From: Paenibacillus piri
GTDB taxonomy: Bacteria; Bacillota; Bacilli; Paenibacillales; NBRC-103111
Length of the DNA: 64,000 nt
Direction: 5' to 3'
NCBI RefSeq assembly: GCF_004354045.1
Contig: NZ_SMRT01000002.1
Location: forward strand, 682,001 to 746,000
The notes below the pieces were generated by a model, which was given only the letters and a program-made list of their open reading frames with translations, was not told the origin of the DNA and searched no databases. A program made the position numbers and the translations under genes. This document shows, one piece after another, positions 43,952 to 53,572 of the stretch; within the stretch, counting starts at the first letter, position 1, and each line of letters begins with the position of its first letter.

Positions 43952-44794
43952 ATGCTTCAGCATAAAATGAAACAAAGATTGCCCAAGGCGCTACTGCATA
44001 CGCTTCTCACAGCCATCGGAATTGTATGGATTTATCCGTTTATATGGATGGTTGCCTCATCGCTCAAAACGAATTCGGAATATTTGACGGGTGGACTGAC
44101 GCTGCTGCCGGCAAAGCTGCAATTTGAAAATTATGTCCGGGCGTGGGATACCGCCAATTTCTCGACCTACTTTTTCAACACGGTTTTCGTCACGCTGTTT
44201 ACGGTAGCGCTGGTCATTTTGCTCTGTTCCTTGACCGGCTATGCATTGGGCCGATACCGGTTTAGAGGCCGGATCTTGTTCGTATCCGCGGTTACGGCGA
44301 CCATGTTTATGCCCAAAGGCTTTACCATTATCCCGATTTATTCGCTGATCAATGCGATTGGCCTTAATAATTCGCTGCTCGGCGTCGTATTGGCGGAATC
44401 CGGCGGTGCGCATGTGCTGTTCATTTTGTTATTTATGACCCATTTCCGCGGGTTGCCCAAAGAGCTTGAGGAGTCGGCCGAAATGGACGGCTGCGGCTTC
44501 ATTCGGACGTTCGTTCAAATTATGCTGCCGCTGTCAAAACCGATCATCGCGACGACTGCCATTATGCAGTTTATGTGGACTTGGAATTCTTTCCTTATTC
44601 CATTAGTATTTACTTTAGGTAAAGAAAACCTGAGGACGTTGGGAGTGGGGATGTATCAATTCGTTGGGGAGCATAGTATCGATTACACGGGGATGGCCGC
44701 CGCCGCAAGCTTGTCATTGCTGCCGATTATCGCAATCTTCCTGTTGTTTCAGCGTTATTTTGTGGAAGGGATCGCAGGTTCGGTCAAAGGGTAA
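43952..44794 (+). CDS. Carbohydrate ABC transporter permease, MsmG/UgpE type
   Basis: The 280-residue permease has the EAA motif LEESAEMDGCGFIRTFVQIMLP and ends YFVEGIAGSVKG, typical of the second permease of CUT1 sugar importers. AAGGAGC precedes the ATG. It is 21 bp from the first permease gene and 18 bp from the sensor kinase gene, so all three are probably one transcript. The ATPase must come from elsewhere. Confidence 0.92.
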   Translation: MLQHKMKQRLPKALLHTLLTAIGIVWIYPFIWMVASSLKTNSEYLTGGLTLLPAKLQFENYVRAWDTANFSTYFFNTVFVTLFTVALVILLCSLTGYALGRYRFRGRILFVSAVTATMFMPKGFTIIPIYSLINAIGLNNSLLGVVLAESGGAHVLFILLFMTHFRGLPKELEESAEMDGCGFIRTFVQIMLPLSKPIIATTAIMQFMWTWNSFLIPLVFTLGKENLRTLGVGMYQFVGEHSIDYTGMAAAASLSLLPIIAIFLLFQRYFVEGIAGSVKG

Positions 44795-44812
44795 TGAATC
44801 GGGTGTTGTCCG

Positions 44813-46639
44813 GTGAGAGCGATCAAGGATTGGACGTTGCGGGCCTTACATGGAGCAAGCGTCGTCAAAAAGCTGTTCATCGTCTTTTGCCTGGTTAGTT
44901 TGATTCCGCTCATCGTGTCGGCTGTTACGTTCCATGATAGCGCTTCCAAAGCGTTGGAGGAAGAACTGGGTGCGAATACGGCGGAAATTTTGAAGCAGGT
45001 CGACAGCAGCCTCAGTTCATTTATGCTGGAAACGGAACGGTTGGCGAATATGGTCCGGTTTGGCGAGGCAACAATTAATTTTTTGGATATGAAGGAGCAG
45101 TCGGACGATCTATTCACAATTCAGACGTATGCGGAAATACGCAAGTTGCTTTGGTCCATTGGCAACCTGCGCAGCTATTTGTCAGGCATCTATATGATTA
45201 ACGACAACGGTTTGACTGTCTATGGAAATGCGGAAAATCGTTTGATGAAAACGGATTATCATTTTTCGCAGCAGCCCTGGTACAAAGAAATTATGAAGAA
45301 CAAGCAGTTCCGCTTGTATCCGGTGAGGGAGCAGGATTATGTGGACGGTCAGCCGGCGGTCAGCTATGCGGGACGGATTTTTGATTTTAACCGGGGCCAG
45401 GACCGGGGGACGCTGCTGATTAATTTTAATCCCGACGTCATTTCGTTTATGAGCAAAAATATTCAATTGGGCAAAACCGGCTACGTCTTTATGATGACGC
45501 TTGACGGACAGAGGGTCAGTCCATCCGGCAAGTTTCCCGAAGGGCTTGTGAATCTTCCTTCTTTTAAAGAGAGGCTGAAAAAAGATAACGGACATCTGAT
45601 CGTTCCCGATCAGGGCGTCAAAATGATGGTCAGCTTTCATACTTCGGCTTCGACGGGCTGGAAAATTATCGGCGTGGTGCCTTTCGAGGAAATTGCCGGC
45701 GGCATTAAAAATGTGCGTTTCATGCTGTATATGATCGTCGTGCTGGCTACGGTTCTTATCGCGTTTTTATCGATTGTTTTATCCAAGGCGATTACGAAGC
45801 CGTTGAAGCTGCTGGAACATAATATGCGAGAGGTGGAAAGCGGCAATTTCGCCGCAGCGGTGGAGGTGGGGAGCGGAGATGAAATCGGGCGCCTCGGCAG
45901 ACGCTTCAACCGGATGGTCGGCGAGCTCGAGCGGATGCGCGAAGAAATATATTTGTCGGGGCTCAGGGAATTGAAGCTGGACATGCTGCATAAGGAAGCC
46001 GAGCTGAAGGCTTTGCAGGCACAGATCAATCCGCATTTTTTGTACAATACATTAAATACGATAACTTGCATTGGCGAAGTTAACGAGGTCGAAGAAATAT
46101 CCGTTATCAGCAAATGTTTGGCCAACATGTTCAAATACAGCATCAGTCCGAATCATTACGCCAGTCTGGCCGAGGAGCTGGACCATGTAGAGGCGTATAT
46201 GGAAATTATCCGATACCGGTTTCGCGAAAAAATACAGTTTCATGTCGACGTTCCGCCTCTTCTCAATAATGTCAAAGTCGTCAAGCTGATCGTCCAGCCG
46301 ATTGTCGAAAACTGCGTGAATCACGGACTGGGGCAGAAGATGGGTCAAGGAAATATCTGGATACATATTACAGCGCGCCAGGAAGCGTTGATCATACGGA
46401 TAACGGATGACGGTATCGGGCTAAAGGAAGAACGGCTGGCTGAGCTTCATGCTCAGCTGAAGAAACAGGAGAATTCGTCTGACGACCGTCTGACCGGATT
46501 GACCGGACACATCGGTTTGTTGAACGTAAGACAGCGGCTCAGTATGCATTATGGCGAGAAGGGCTCCATCTTCTTCGACAGCAGCTGGGGTCGGGGCACT
46601 GTAGTGGAATTAAGCGTTCCTCTCGAACGGTATCCATAG
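44813..46639 (+). CDS. Sensor histidine kinase, YesM type
   Basis: The 608-residue protein has a membrane helix (VVKKLFIVFCLVSLIPLIVS), a large extracellular sensor part, a second helix (LYMIVVLATVLIAFLSIVL), a HAMP region, the LytS/YesM-type kinase motif QINPHFLYNTLNT with the phospho-His, and an ATPase domain with NCVNHG and DDGIGL. It should sense an external sugar and phosphorylate the response regulator encoded 17 bp downstream. The GTG at 44813 is used without a strong ribosome site, consistent with coupling to the permease gene. Confidence 0.92.
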   Translation: MRAIKDWTLRALHGASVVKKLFIVFCLVSLIPLIVSAVTFHDSASKALEEELGANTAEILKQVDSSLSSFMLETERLANMVRFGEATINFLDMKEQSDDLFTIQTYAEIRKLLWSIGNLRSYLSGIYMINDNGLTVYGNAENRLMKTDYHFSQQPWYKEIMKNKQFRLYPVREQDYVDGQPAVSYAGRIFDFNRGQDRGTLLINFNPDVISFMSKNIQLGKTGYVFMMTLDGQRVSPSGKFPEGLVNLPSFKERLKKDNGHLIVPDQGVKMMVSFHTSASTGWKIIGVVPFEEIAGGIKNVRFMLYMIVVLATVLIAFLSIVLSKAITKPLKLLEHNMREVESGNFAAAVEVGSGDEIGRLGRRFNRMVGELERMREEIYLSGLRELKLDMLHKEAELKALQAQINPHFLYNTLNTITCIGEVNEVEEISVISKCLANMFKYSISPNHYASLAEELDHVEAYMEIIRYRFREKIQFHVDVPPLLNNVKVVKLIVQPIVENCVNHGLGQKMGQGNIWIHITARQEALIIRITDDGIGLKEERLAELHAQLKKQENSSDDRLTGLTGHIGLLNVRQRLSMHYGEKGSIFFDSSWGRGTVVELSVPLERYP

Positions 46640-46656
46640 GAGGAAAGAGGTGCGGC

Positions 46657-47448
46657 ATGTATCAGGTGCTGGTTGTAGACGATGAGGCCTGGATGTGTGA
46701 AGCGATGGCCAAAATCATCCATAAGGTGCGTCCGAGCTTCCGCGTCGTAAGCACCGCGGATAACGGGCTGCATGGGCTGTCGGCGATTCGGGATCGGCAG
46801 GTCGATGTGGTGTTTGCAGACATTTGCATGCCGGGGCTCGATGGGCTTGACATGGTCCGGCAAATGCGGGAGGAGGGTTGGAGCCTGCCGGTTGTCATGA
46901 TCTCGGGCCATCATGAGTTTGACTATGCCAAAACGGCGATCCGTTACGGTGTATATGATTATTTGCTCAAGCCGGTGGACCGTAATGAAATTGCGGAAGT
47001 ATTGGAAAGACTCGAGCGAAAGCTGGCTGAGCAATCCGCAGTGTCGGTCGAGATTTGCCCGGAAGAATCGTTCAAGGAAACGGAGCTTCGCCGGGGGGAT
47101 CAGATCGTAAACATGATGCGGGAGAAAGCGCGGCTCAGGTATATGGACGATTTATCCATATCCGTCATTTCGGATCAAACAGGCTTCAATCCATCTTATT
47201 TGAGCCGTATTTTTAAGCAGGAGTCGGGAAAAGGCTATGTGCAATACGTAACGGAAATTCGTCTGCAGGTCGCCCGGCAGCTGCTCATCAGCCGCCAGGA
47301 GCTGCAAGTATCCGAAATCGCCAGACAAGTCGGCTATTGGGACGACAAGCATTTCAGCAAGCAGTTCAAACGCGAGATCGGCATGACGCCTAGCGAATAC
47401 CGGCGATCCCATGCCCGCGAAGAAGGTTTGGCAGACTGGGCGGAGTAA
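46657..47448 (+). CDS. Response regulator with AraC DNA-binding domain (short YesN type)
   Basis: The 263-residue protein has a receiver domain (VVDDEAW, phospho-acceptor Asp in FADICMPGLDG, LLKPVD) and a C-terminal AraC domain (ISVISDQTGFNPSYLSRIFKQ, IARQVGYWDDKHFSKQFKR). YesN proteins are often about 500 residues with a middle region, which is missing here; compact versions do occur. It is the partner of the YesM-type kinase just upstream and likely controls the binding protein and sulfatase genes that follow. Confidence 0.92.
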   Translation: MYQVLVVDDEAWMCEAMAKIIHKVRPSFRVVSTADNGLHGLSAIRDRQVDVVFADICMPGLDGLDMVRQMREEGWSLPVVMISGHHEFDYAKTAIRYGVYDYLLKPVDRNEIAEVLERLERKLAEQSAVSVEICPEESFKETELRRGDQIVNMMREKARLRYMDDLSISVISDQTGFNPSYLSRIFKQESGKGYVQYVTEIRLQVARQLLISRQELQVSEIARQVGYWDDKHFSKQFKREIGMTPSEYRRSHAREEGLADWAE

Positions 47449-47493
47449 GAAATCGACACCTGAAAGTAATAAACCGCTCCTTTAGCCTCTAAT

Positions 47494-47507
47494 TGTTAGC
47501 GGTTACA
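47494..47507 (+). promoter_or_regulatory. cre-like CcpA site ahead of the binding protein gene
   Basis: TGTTAGCGGTTACA matches the cre consensus TGWAANCGNTNWCA at all but one of the defined positions. It lies about 85 bp before the start codon and 20 bp before a TATGAT -10-like element (47527-47532), so CcpA binding would overlap the -35 region and repress the binding protein and sulfatases when preferred sugars are present. Confidence 0.6.
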
Positions 47508-47590
47508 ATGATGTCACAGCCTGTGGTATGATGTGCAAGCATCTTGTAGCTGCGGCTGATGGCGAAATTAATTAGAGGGGGAGTATGGTA

Positions 47591-49129
47591 ATGAAGCTCA
47601 AACGAAGAACGATATCCGCCATAACGGCCGCGACATTCGCAGCTTCCGTATTGGCCGGCTGCAGCGGCTCAGGCGGCGACGGCGGCGGTAAATCGAAAGG
47701 CGATGCGGGAGGCGCAAGCCAGCAGCCGGGTAAGGAAGTGGTACTCCGGGTGTGGGGCCCGCATGATTTTATGAAGGGCGATGAAAGTCCCGGTCAGCAA
47801 ATGGTCAAAATTTTTAACGAAAAATATAAAGGCAGCATCCGCGTCGAGATGAAATATATGCCATGGGCGGAATACAATACCGCGATCCAGGCGGCCGTAA
47901 CGTCCAATGATTTGCCGGATATTTTTAATTTGCCGCAAAATATCGACTTCCAGCAGGTCGTAGCCTCCAAATGGATTCGGCCGCTTGACGGATTGGTATC
48001 GGATGCGTGGAAAAAGCAGTTCTATGACGGCGCGTTCGCCGAGGGCGTAAACGTGATCGGGGGCAAAACGTATACGTGGCCGATCTTCGGTCCGCAGCTT
48101 AATCAACTGCTTTATTACAATAAGGATGTGCTGAAAAATGCCGGGCTCGATCCGGAAAAGCCGCCGAAAACTTGGGATGAACTGAGAAGCATGGCGAAGA
48201 CGGTGACGGAAAAAGGCAAAGGCGACATTTTCGGAGCGGTATTCGCCATGGCTGAAAACGGTTATGCAACGAACACCGTAACCGGATTCGCGGCCGGTAT
48301 CAACAACCTCGAAGCCAGCATCAACGGCTTCAACTATAAAACCGGCGCCTACACATATGGTTCGAAGGCGATATCCGATTCGGTCAAATTTATTCTCGAC
48401 TTGAAGAAGGACGGCAGCATTTTGCCTTCGGCGTACAACTTGAAGCATCCGGAGGCGGGAGCGCTGTTCGGACAAGGAAAAGCGGCCTTCCTGTTCGACG
48501 GGCGTTGGAGAATGTGGTTGATCAAGCGGGATACGCCGGATGCAAAATTCGGAATGGCCCCGCTGCCGACGCCAACCGGCGAGCCGATGATTATGCATCA
48601 TACATTAGCGACCAATTCGGGCTTCATGGTTAACGATAAGACGAAATACCCCGAGGCCGTAGGCAAATTTATCGAAGAAGGGTTGGCCTCCGACCTGTTC
48701 TACGAGCGGTTTATGAAAAGCGGCGTTGCGCTGTCCCCGATCGAGAAGCTGAACGCGGATAAATCCAAATATCCGTATCCGGAGTACGAGACGTTCGCCA
48801 AGCTTCATCAAGATTTGCTGCGGCTTCGTCCGGACCCGCTGGTGCGCAACCCGGAAGTCGTAAAAGTGCTTGTCGAAATCGGCGGAATGGGTCAGCCGAA
48901 AATTAAACCGAGCTTCAATGAAATATTGCAGGCCATCATTACCGGAGCGGAGAAAGACCCTGACGCGGCTCTGAAGCAGTACAACGAAAAGATGACCAAA
49001 GGCTTCAAGGACGGTTTGGATAAGATGAAGCAGAGCGGCGTCAAAGTCGAGCCCGGCGATTTCAGCTTCTCCAATTGGGACCCGAAAAAGGATTACACCG
49101 CAAAGGACTATGAAGCGGTAAAAAAATGA
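47591..49129 (+). CDS. Extracellular solute-binding lipoprotein, CUT1 family
   Basis: The 512-residue protein has a lipoprotein signal with lipobox LAGC (Cys24), a Gly/Ser-rich linker and the sugar-binding fold seen in family 1 receptors (RVWGPHDFMKG, NDLPDIFNLP, LYYNKDVLKNAGL, LFDGRWRMW). ATG 47591 has GAGGGGGA at proper spacing; the ATG at 47585 is too close. It should be the receptor for the permease pair at 42938-44794 despite the two-component genes between them. The stop overlaps the first in-frame ATG of the first sulfatase gene. Confidence 0.92.
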   Translation: MKLKRRTISAITAATFAASVLAGCSGSGGDGGGKSKGDAGGASQQPGKEVVLRVWGPHDFMKGDESPGQQMVKIFNEKYKGSIRVEMKYMPWAEYNTAIQAAVTSNDLPDIFNLPQNIDFQQVVASKWIRPLDGLVSDAWKKQFYDGAFAEGVNVIGGKTYTWPIFGPQLNQLLYYNKDVLKNAGLDPEKPPKTWDELRSMAKTVTEKGKGDIFGAVFAMAENGYATNTVTGFAAGINNLEASINGFNYKTGAYTYGSKAISDSVKFILDLKKDGSILPSAYNLKHPEAGALFGQGKAAFLFDGRWRMWLIKRDTPDAKFGMAPLPTPTGEPMIMHHTLATNSGFMVNDKTKYPEAVGKFIEEGLASDLFYERFMKSGVALSPIEKLNADKSKYPYPEYETFAKLHQDLLRLRPDPLVRNPEVVKVLVEIGGMGQPKIKPSFNEILQAIITGAEKDPDAALKQYNEKMTKGFKDGLDKMKQSGVKVEPGDFSFSNWDPKKDYTAKDYEAVKK

Positions 49130-49140
49130 CAGGAGCAAAA

Positions 49141-50517
49141 ATGATGGCGGATCAACTGAATGTAATTGTTTTCTTCACCGACCAGCAGCGATGGGATACG
49201 ACCGGCGTTCATGGCAATCCGCTTGGCTTGACCCCGCATTTTGACCGGATGGCCCGGAACGGGACTCATTTGTACAACACCTTTACGTGCCAGCCGGTGT
49301 GCGGACCCGCCAGATCGTGTCTGCAGACCGGACTGTATGCAACGGCCAGCGGCTGTTACCGCAACAGCATCCCGCTGCCCAGGCAGACCCGGACGCTTGC
49401 TCATTATTTCAAGGATGCCGGATATACGACCGGCTATATCGGCAAGTGGCATTTAGCCGGACACGAGCCTGTGCCGCAGGAGGAGAGAGGCGGGTATGAA
49501 GAATGGCTGGCAGCCAATCTTCTGGAATTTTCATCCGACGCGTATGACACGGTTTTGTACGATAACGACAATCGGGAAGTGAAGCTGCCCGGATACCGGG
49601 TAGATGCGCAAACCGATGCGGCTATCCGCTATATCGACCAACATCAGGCCGAGCCGTTTTTCTTGTTCTTATCCTATCTGGAGCCGCATCATCAAAATCA
49701 TACGGACAATTATCCGACGCCCGACGGCTATGAGGAGATGTATGCGGGCAGATGGACGCCGCCCGATCTGCAGGCGCTGGGCGGCACCTCGCCGCAGCAT
49801 CTGGGCGGCTATTACGGGATGGTGAAACGTCTGGATGAGGCATTAGGGCGGCTGCTGGATACGTTGAAAAGCTTGCGGCTGCAGGAGCGCACCCTCGTCT
49901 TGTTCACGTCCGATCACGGATGCCACTTCAAGACGCGGAACGGCGAATATAAGCGGTCCTGCCATGAAAGCTCGATTCGGATTCCGGCGGCTCTGTTAGG
50001 GCCCGGTCGGCTGAACGGCGGGCAAATCCGCCAGTTGGTCAGCCTAATCGACCTGCCGCCCACTCTGCTCGATGCTGCAGGCATTCCGGTGCCGGAGTTG
50101 ATGCAGGGAAGATCCGTTATGCCGCTCATCCGGCGGGAGAAGATGGAATGGCCGTCTGATGTGTTCGTCCAAATCAGCGAATCCCAGGTAGCCCGGGCGA
50201 TCCGTACAGAGCGATGGAAATACAGCGTACATGCGCCGGATCGCGACGGTTGGGCCGATGCGGGCTCCGATCGCTACGAGGAGCAGTGCTTATACGACCT
50301 GGCTGCCGATCCTTACGAGCTGACTAATCTGGCAGGGATGGACAGCTACCGAAGCGTCTCCGACGATTTACGGGAACGATTAATGAAGCGTATGTCGGAA
50401 GCCGGCGAATCCGCCGTCATTATAGAACCGGCTGCTTCGAGACCCGGAGGACAGCGCTGCGTATCGATTGAAGAGCGGCGGGCCGATGTTTCGGCAGGTC
50501 CGATTCAACGGTGCTAG
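49141..50517 (+). CDS. Sulfatase 1 (Cys-type, cytoplasmic)
   Basis: The 458-residue protein has the sulfatase consensus CGPAR at Cys54, the residue converted to formylglycine, the N-terminal metal Asp in FFTDQQRWD and the later FTSDHG metal site. No signal peptide is seen. AGGAG at 49131-49135 supports the ATG at 49141 or 49144; ATG 49126, overlapping the previous stop, lacks a site. It hydrolyses a sulfate ester, probably from an imported oligosaccharide. A maturation enzyme is needed and none is in the window. Confidence 0.92.
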   Translation: MMADQLNVIVFFTDQQRWDTTGVHGNPLGLTPHFDRMARNGTHLYNTFTCQPVCGPARSCLQTGLYATASGCYRNSIPLPRQTRTLAHYFKDAGYTTGYIGKWHLAGHEPVPQEERGGYEEWLAANLLEFSSDAYDTVLYDNDNREVKLPGYRVDAQTDAAIRYIDQHQAEPFFLFLSYLEPHHQNHTDNYPTPDGYEEMYAGRWTPPDLQALGGTSPQHLGGYYGMVKRLDEALGRLLDTLKSLRLQERTLVLFTSDHGCHFKTRNGEYKRSCHESSIRIPAALLGPGRLNGGQIRQLVSLIDLPPTLLDAAGIPVPELMQGRSVMPLIRREKMEWPSDVFVQISESQVARAIRTERWKYSVHAPDRDGWADAGSDRYEEQCLYDLAADPYELTNLAGMDSYRSVSDDLRERLMKRMSEAGESAVIIEPAASRPGGQRCVSIEERRADVSAGPIQRC

Positions 50518-50558
50518 CTAGTCCGCTACGGCTTATGCGATGGATACTGCATGACACT

Positions 50559-50700
50559 ATAATCCCTGCAGAAGCAGGGATTATGTGCTTCTGTCGGCTC
50601 ATGCATGAAAGTGAGCCGCACGGAAGGAGGACGCCGCCGCGTCAACGGAATTATATGTCGGCTTAGGCTCAACTCGTGCATCAGCTTCCGTGAGCGCCAA
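50559..50700 (+). promoter_or_regulatory. Structured spacer between the first and second sulfatase genes
   Basis: The 219-bp gap contains perfect 11-bp arms ATAATCCCTGC (50559-50569) and GCAGGGATTAT (50574-50584) with an AGAA loop, then GGCTCA/TGAGCC and CACGGAAG/CTTCCGTG pairings. No T-run follows, so it is not a plain terminator. An mRNA processing or stability element, or a leader, is possible. Confidence 0.45.
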
Positions 50701-50736
50701 TCTGACGGGGAAAATATGAACGCATTTGGAGGGTAT

Positions 50737-52044
50737 ATGAAACGACCGAATATAATCATATTTTATTGCGATGATCTTGGATACGGGGATTTAGGCTGCT
50801 ACGGTTCAGATGTCGTCCGAACTCCGCATGTGGACCGGCTTGCGGATGATGGCATACGGTTTACGAATTGGTACAGCAATTCTCCCGTCTGTTCTCCCTC
50901 CCGCGCATCGCTGTTGACAGGGAAATATCCGGCGAGGGCGGGCATTAGTCATATATTGGGGGGAAAACGGGGAACGGCCGGACTTCCGCTTGAGCAGCCT
51001 ACGCTGGCAAAAGCGTTTAAAGAAAATGGCTACCGAACCGCGCTATTCGGCAAATGGCATCTGGGCGCATCGGCCGAGCACGGTCCGAACGCTCACGGAT
51101 TTGACGAGTTTTTCGGTTTTCGGGCAGGCTGTATCGACTATTACTCGCATATTTTTTATTGGGAACAAGCGGCGGGGGTCAACCCGGTGCATGATCTGTG
51201 GCATAACGAGACGGAGGTATGGGAAAACGGTCAGTACATGACCGAACTGATCACTGGCAAATCGGTCGATTATATTGAGGCGTTGCCCGACGAACAGCCG
51301 TTTTTTCTATATGTGGCCTACAATGCCCCGCACTACCCGATGCATGCTCCAAAGCAATATGAAGCAAGATACCCGGAGTTGCCGTGGGACCGCAAATTGA
51401 TGGCAGCGATGATCTCGGCTGTCGACGATGGAGTCGGCGATATCGTTGGAACGCTGAAACGGAAAGGTATTTATGAAAATACGATCATTTTCTTTTCCAG
51501 CGATAACGGTCCGTCTACAGAATCGCGCAACTGGCTGGACGGAACGGAGGATTTGTACTACGGCGGCAGCGCGGGCCGATTCCGCGGTCATAAAGCCAGC
51601 TTGTTCGACGGCGGCATCCGCGAACCTGCCATTCTTTGTTATCCTTCAGGCTTCGCCGGGGGACAAGTTCAGGACGAAGTGTGCGCCATGATGGATCTGT
51701 TTCCAACTTTATTAGAGTTATCCGGCATTTCTTCAGAGCCCTTTGAACCGGACGGAAAAAGTCTGTGCAGCACAATTCGCGAGGCGGCTCCAAGTCCTCA
51801 CCGGCAGCTCTTTTGGGAATACGGCGATCAATTGGCTGTGCGCGAAGGAAGGTGGAAGCTCGTCATTAACGGCAAGCTGGACTTCAATCGGAAAGCGGCC
51901 GACACGCTGCATCTTTCCGACATGGAACGGGATCAGGGGGAGCGATTTAATGTGGCTGGTCAATATCCGGAACTTGTACAAAGGCTCGAGGAAGATGCAC
52001 AGGGCTGGTATCAATCGCTGCTGAAGGAGGGGGGAAACCGATGA
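50737..52044 (+). CDS. Sulfatase 2 (Cys-type, cytoplasmic)
   Basis: The 435-residue protein has Asp-Asp at 12-13 (FYCDDLGYGDLG), the CSPSR consensus with Cys52, the GKWHLG motif and the later FSSDNG metal site. It resembles arylsulfatase A-type enzymes. No signal peptide. ATG 50737 is picked because GGAGGG stands at 50728-50733; an ATG at 50716 is possible. It is coupled by a 4-bp overlap to the third sulfatase gene. Confidence 0.92.
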   Translation: MKRPNIIIFYCDDLGYGDLGCYGSDVVRTPHVDRLADDGIRFTNWYSNSPVCSPSRASLLTGKYPARAGISHILGGKRGTAGLPLEQPTLAKAFKENGYRTALFGKWHLGASAEHGPNAHGFDEFFGFRAGCIDYYSHIFYWEQAAGVNPVHDLWHNETEVWENGQYMTELITGKSVDYIEALPDEQPFFLYVAYNAPHYPMHAPKQYEARYPELPWDRKLMAAMISAVDDGVGDIVGTLKRKGIYENTIIFFSSDNGPSTESRNWLDGTEDLYYGGSAGRFRGHKASLFDGGIREPAILCYPSGFAGGQVQDEVCAMMDLFPTLLELSGISSEPFEPDGKSLCSTIREAAPSPHRQLFWEYGDQLAVREGRWKLVINGKLDFNRKAADTLHLSDMERDQGERFNVAGQYPELVQRLEEDAQGWYQSLLKEGGNR

Positions 52045-53540
52045 AAGCGATCATCCTTTTGTTCGATTCGCTGAACAGGCATATGCTCCCTCCATATGGC
52101 TGCGACTGGATTCATGCGCCGAACTTTGCAAGATTGGCTCAAAATAGCGTTACTTTCGACAACAATTGGGTCGGAAGCATGCCGTGCATGCCGGCCAGAC
52201 GAGATATGCTCACAGGGCGATACAATTTTTTGCACCGAAGCTGGGGGCCGCTGGAGCCGTTCGACGACTCATTGCCGGCGCTCCTCAAACAGCAAGGCGT
52301 ATACTCTCATCTGGTAAGTGATCATTACCATTATTGGGAGCCGGGCGGAGCGACGTATCACAGCCAATACACTACATGGGAATTCGTCCGCGGCCAGGAA
52401 GGCGATCCTTGGAAGGGCGAAGTAGCGGACCCGGATATTCCCGAGCATGTCGGCAGCTATGACGGCTATCGGGCCCAGCTGTTCCGTCAAGATTGGATCA
52501 ACCGCAAATATATGGCGAAAGAGGAGCTTCATCCCCAATCCGAAACGTTCGCGAAAGGCATCGAATTTATCCGGACTAACCGGAACGAGGATCGATGGCT
52601 GCTGCAAATCGAAGCGTTCGATCCGCATGAGCCGTTCTTCACGCATCAAGCCTATAAGGACTTGTATCCGCATGCGTATTCCGGTAAACATTTCGATTGG
52701 CCCAACTATCAGCGCGTGCAGGAAACAAGCGAGGAAGTGGAGCATTGCAGGCTCGAGTACGCTGCCCTGCTCAGCATGTGCGATTCTTACCTCGGTCATG
52801 TGCTGGACATCATGGACGAGTATGAGCTGTGGCATGATACGATGCTCATCGTTACGACGGATCATGGGCTGCTACTGGGCGAGCATGATTGGTGGGCCAA
52901 AAACATGATGCCGTTTTACAATGAAATCGCGCAAACGCCTTTATTCTTATGGGATCCGCGGGAAGGACGAAAAAATGACAGATGCGGCGCGCTCACGCAG
53001 CTGATCGACCTGGCGCCGACTCTGCTGGAGTTTTTCGGATGTCCTGTGCCGGCCGATATGCTGGGGGTATCTTGGACGGAAGCGATGCGATCCGATAAGC
53101 CGCTCCGTAAGGCCGTCCTGTTCGGCATTCACGGTGGGCATGTAAACTGCACCGATGGCAGGCATGTCTATATGCGCGCCCCGGTTCGATCGGATAATAC
53201 GCCGCTGTACAACTATACGTTAATGCCCGCACATATGGCGAACATGTTTGCGGTTGCGGAGCTGCAGAAACTGGAACTGGCTGAGCCGTTCTCCTTTACG
53301 AAAGGCATTCGAACATTAAAAATTCCGGCGGCTTCTTATATACGGACCCACGAATACGGGAACTTATTGTATGACCTGTCAACTGATCCGCAGCAAGAGC
53401 ATCCTTACCGCGATGATGCCGTCGAGAGGCAGATGATGGATTATATAGAGCTGCTCATGAAGGAGCATGATGCTCCTCCGGAGCAATACGAAAGATTGGG
53501 ACTGCGGCAGGAAGGAAACGGGCGTAGCGGCAAAAATTAA
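52041..53540 (+). CDS. Sulfatase 3 (Cys-type, cytoplasmic)
   Basis: The 499-residue protein has the short start LLFDSLNRHMLPPYG with metal Asp9, the consensus CMPAR with Cys49, and the late TTDHGLLLGEHDWW metal site. The HMLPPYG segment marks a sulfatase subgroup different from the other two, so three distinct linkages may be cleaved. AAGGAGGGGGG precedes the ATG. No signal peptide. It ends the operon, before a terminator. Confidence 0.9.
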   Translation: MKAIILLFDSLNRHMLPPYGCDWIHAPNFARLAQNSVTFDNNWVGSMPCMPARRDMLTGRYNFLHRSWGPLEPFDDSLPALLKQQGVYSHLVSDHYHYWEPGGATYHSQYTTWEFVRGQEGDPWKGEVADPDIPEHVGSYDGYRAQLFRQDWINRKYMAKEELHPQSETFAKGIEFIRTNRNEDRWLLQIEAFDPHEPFFTHQAYKDLYPHAYSGKHFDWPNYQRVQETSEEVEHCRLEYAALLSMCDSYLGHVLDIMDEYELWHDTMLIVTTDHGLLLGEHDWWAKNMMPFYNEIAQTPLFLWDPREGRKNDRCGALTQLIDLAPTLLEFFGCPVPADMLGVSWTEAMRSDKPLRKAVLFGIHGGHVNCTDGRHVYMRAPVRSDNTPLYNYTLMPAHMANMFAVAELQKLELAEPFSFTKGIRTLKIPAASYIRTHEYGNLLYDLSTDPQQEHPYRDDAVERQMMDYIELLMKEHDAPPEQYERLGLRQEGNGRSGKN

Positions 53541-53572
53541 ACAGAATTATATGAATGGAAAAACCGTGAGCG

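Noticed and set aside
50605-50736. N-terminal extension of the second sulfatase from ATG 50605
   Set aside because: The extension is Arg-rich and unrelated to sulfatases, and a good ribosome site lies directly before ATG 50737.
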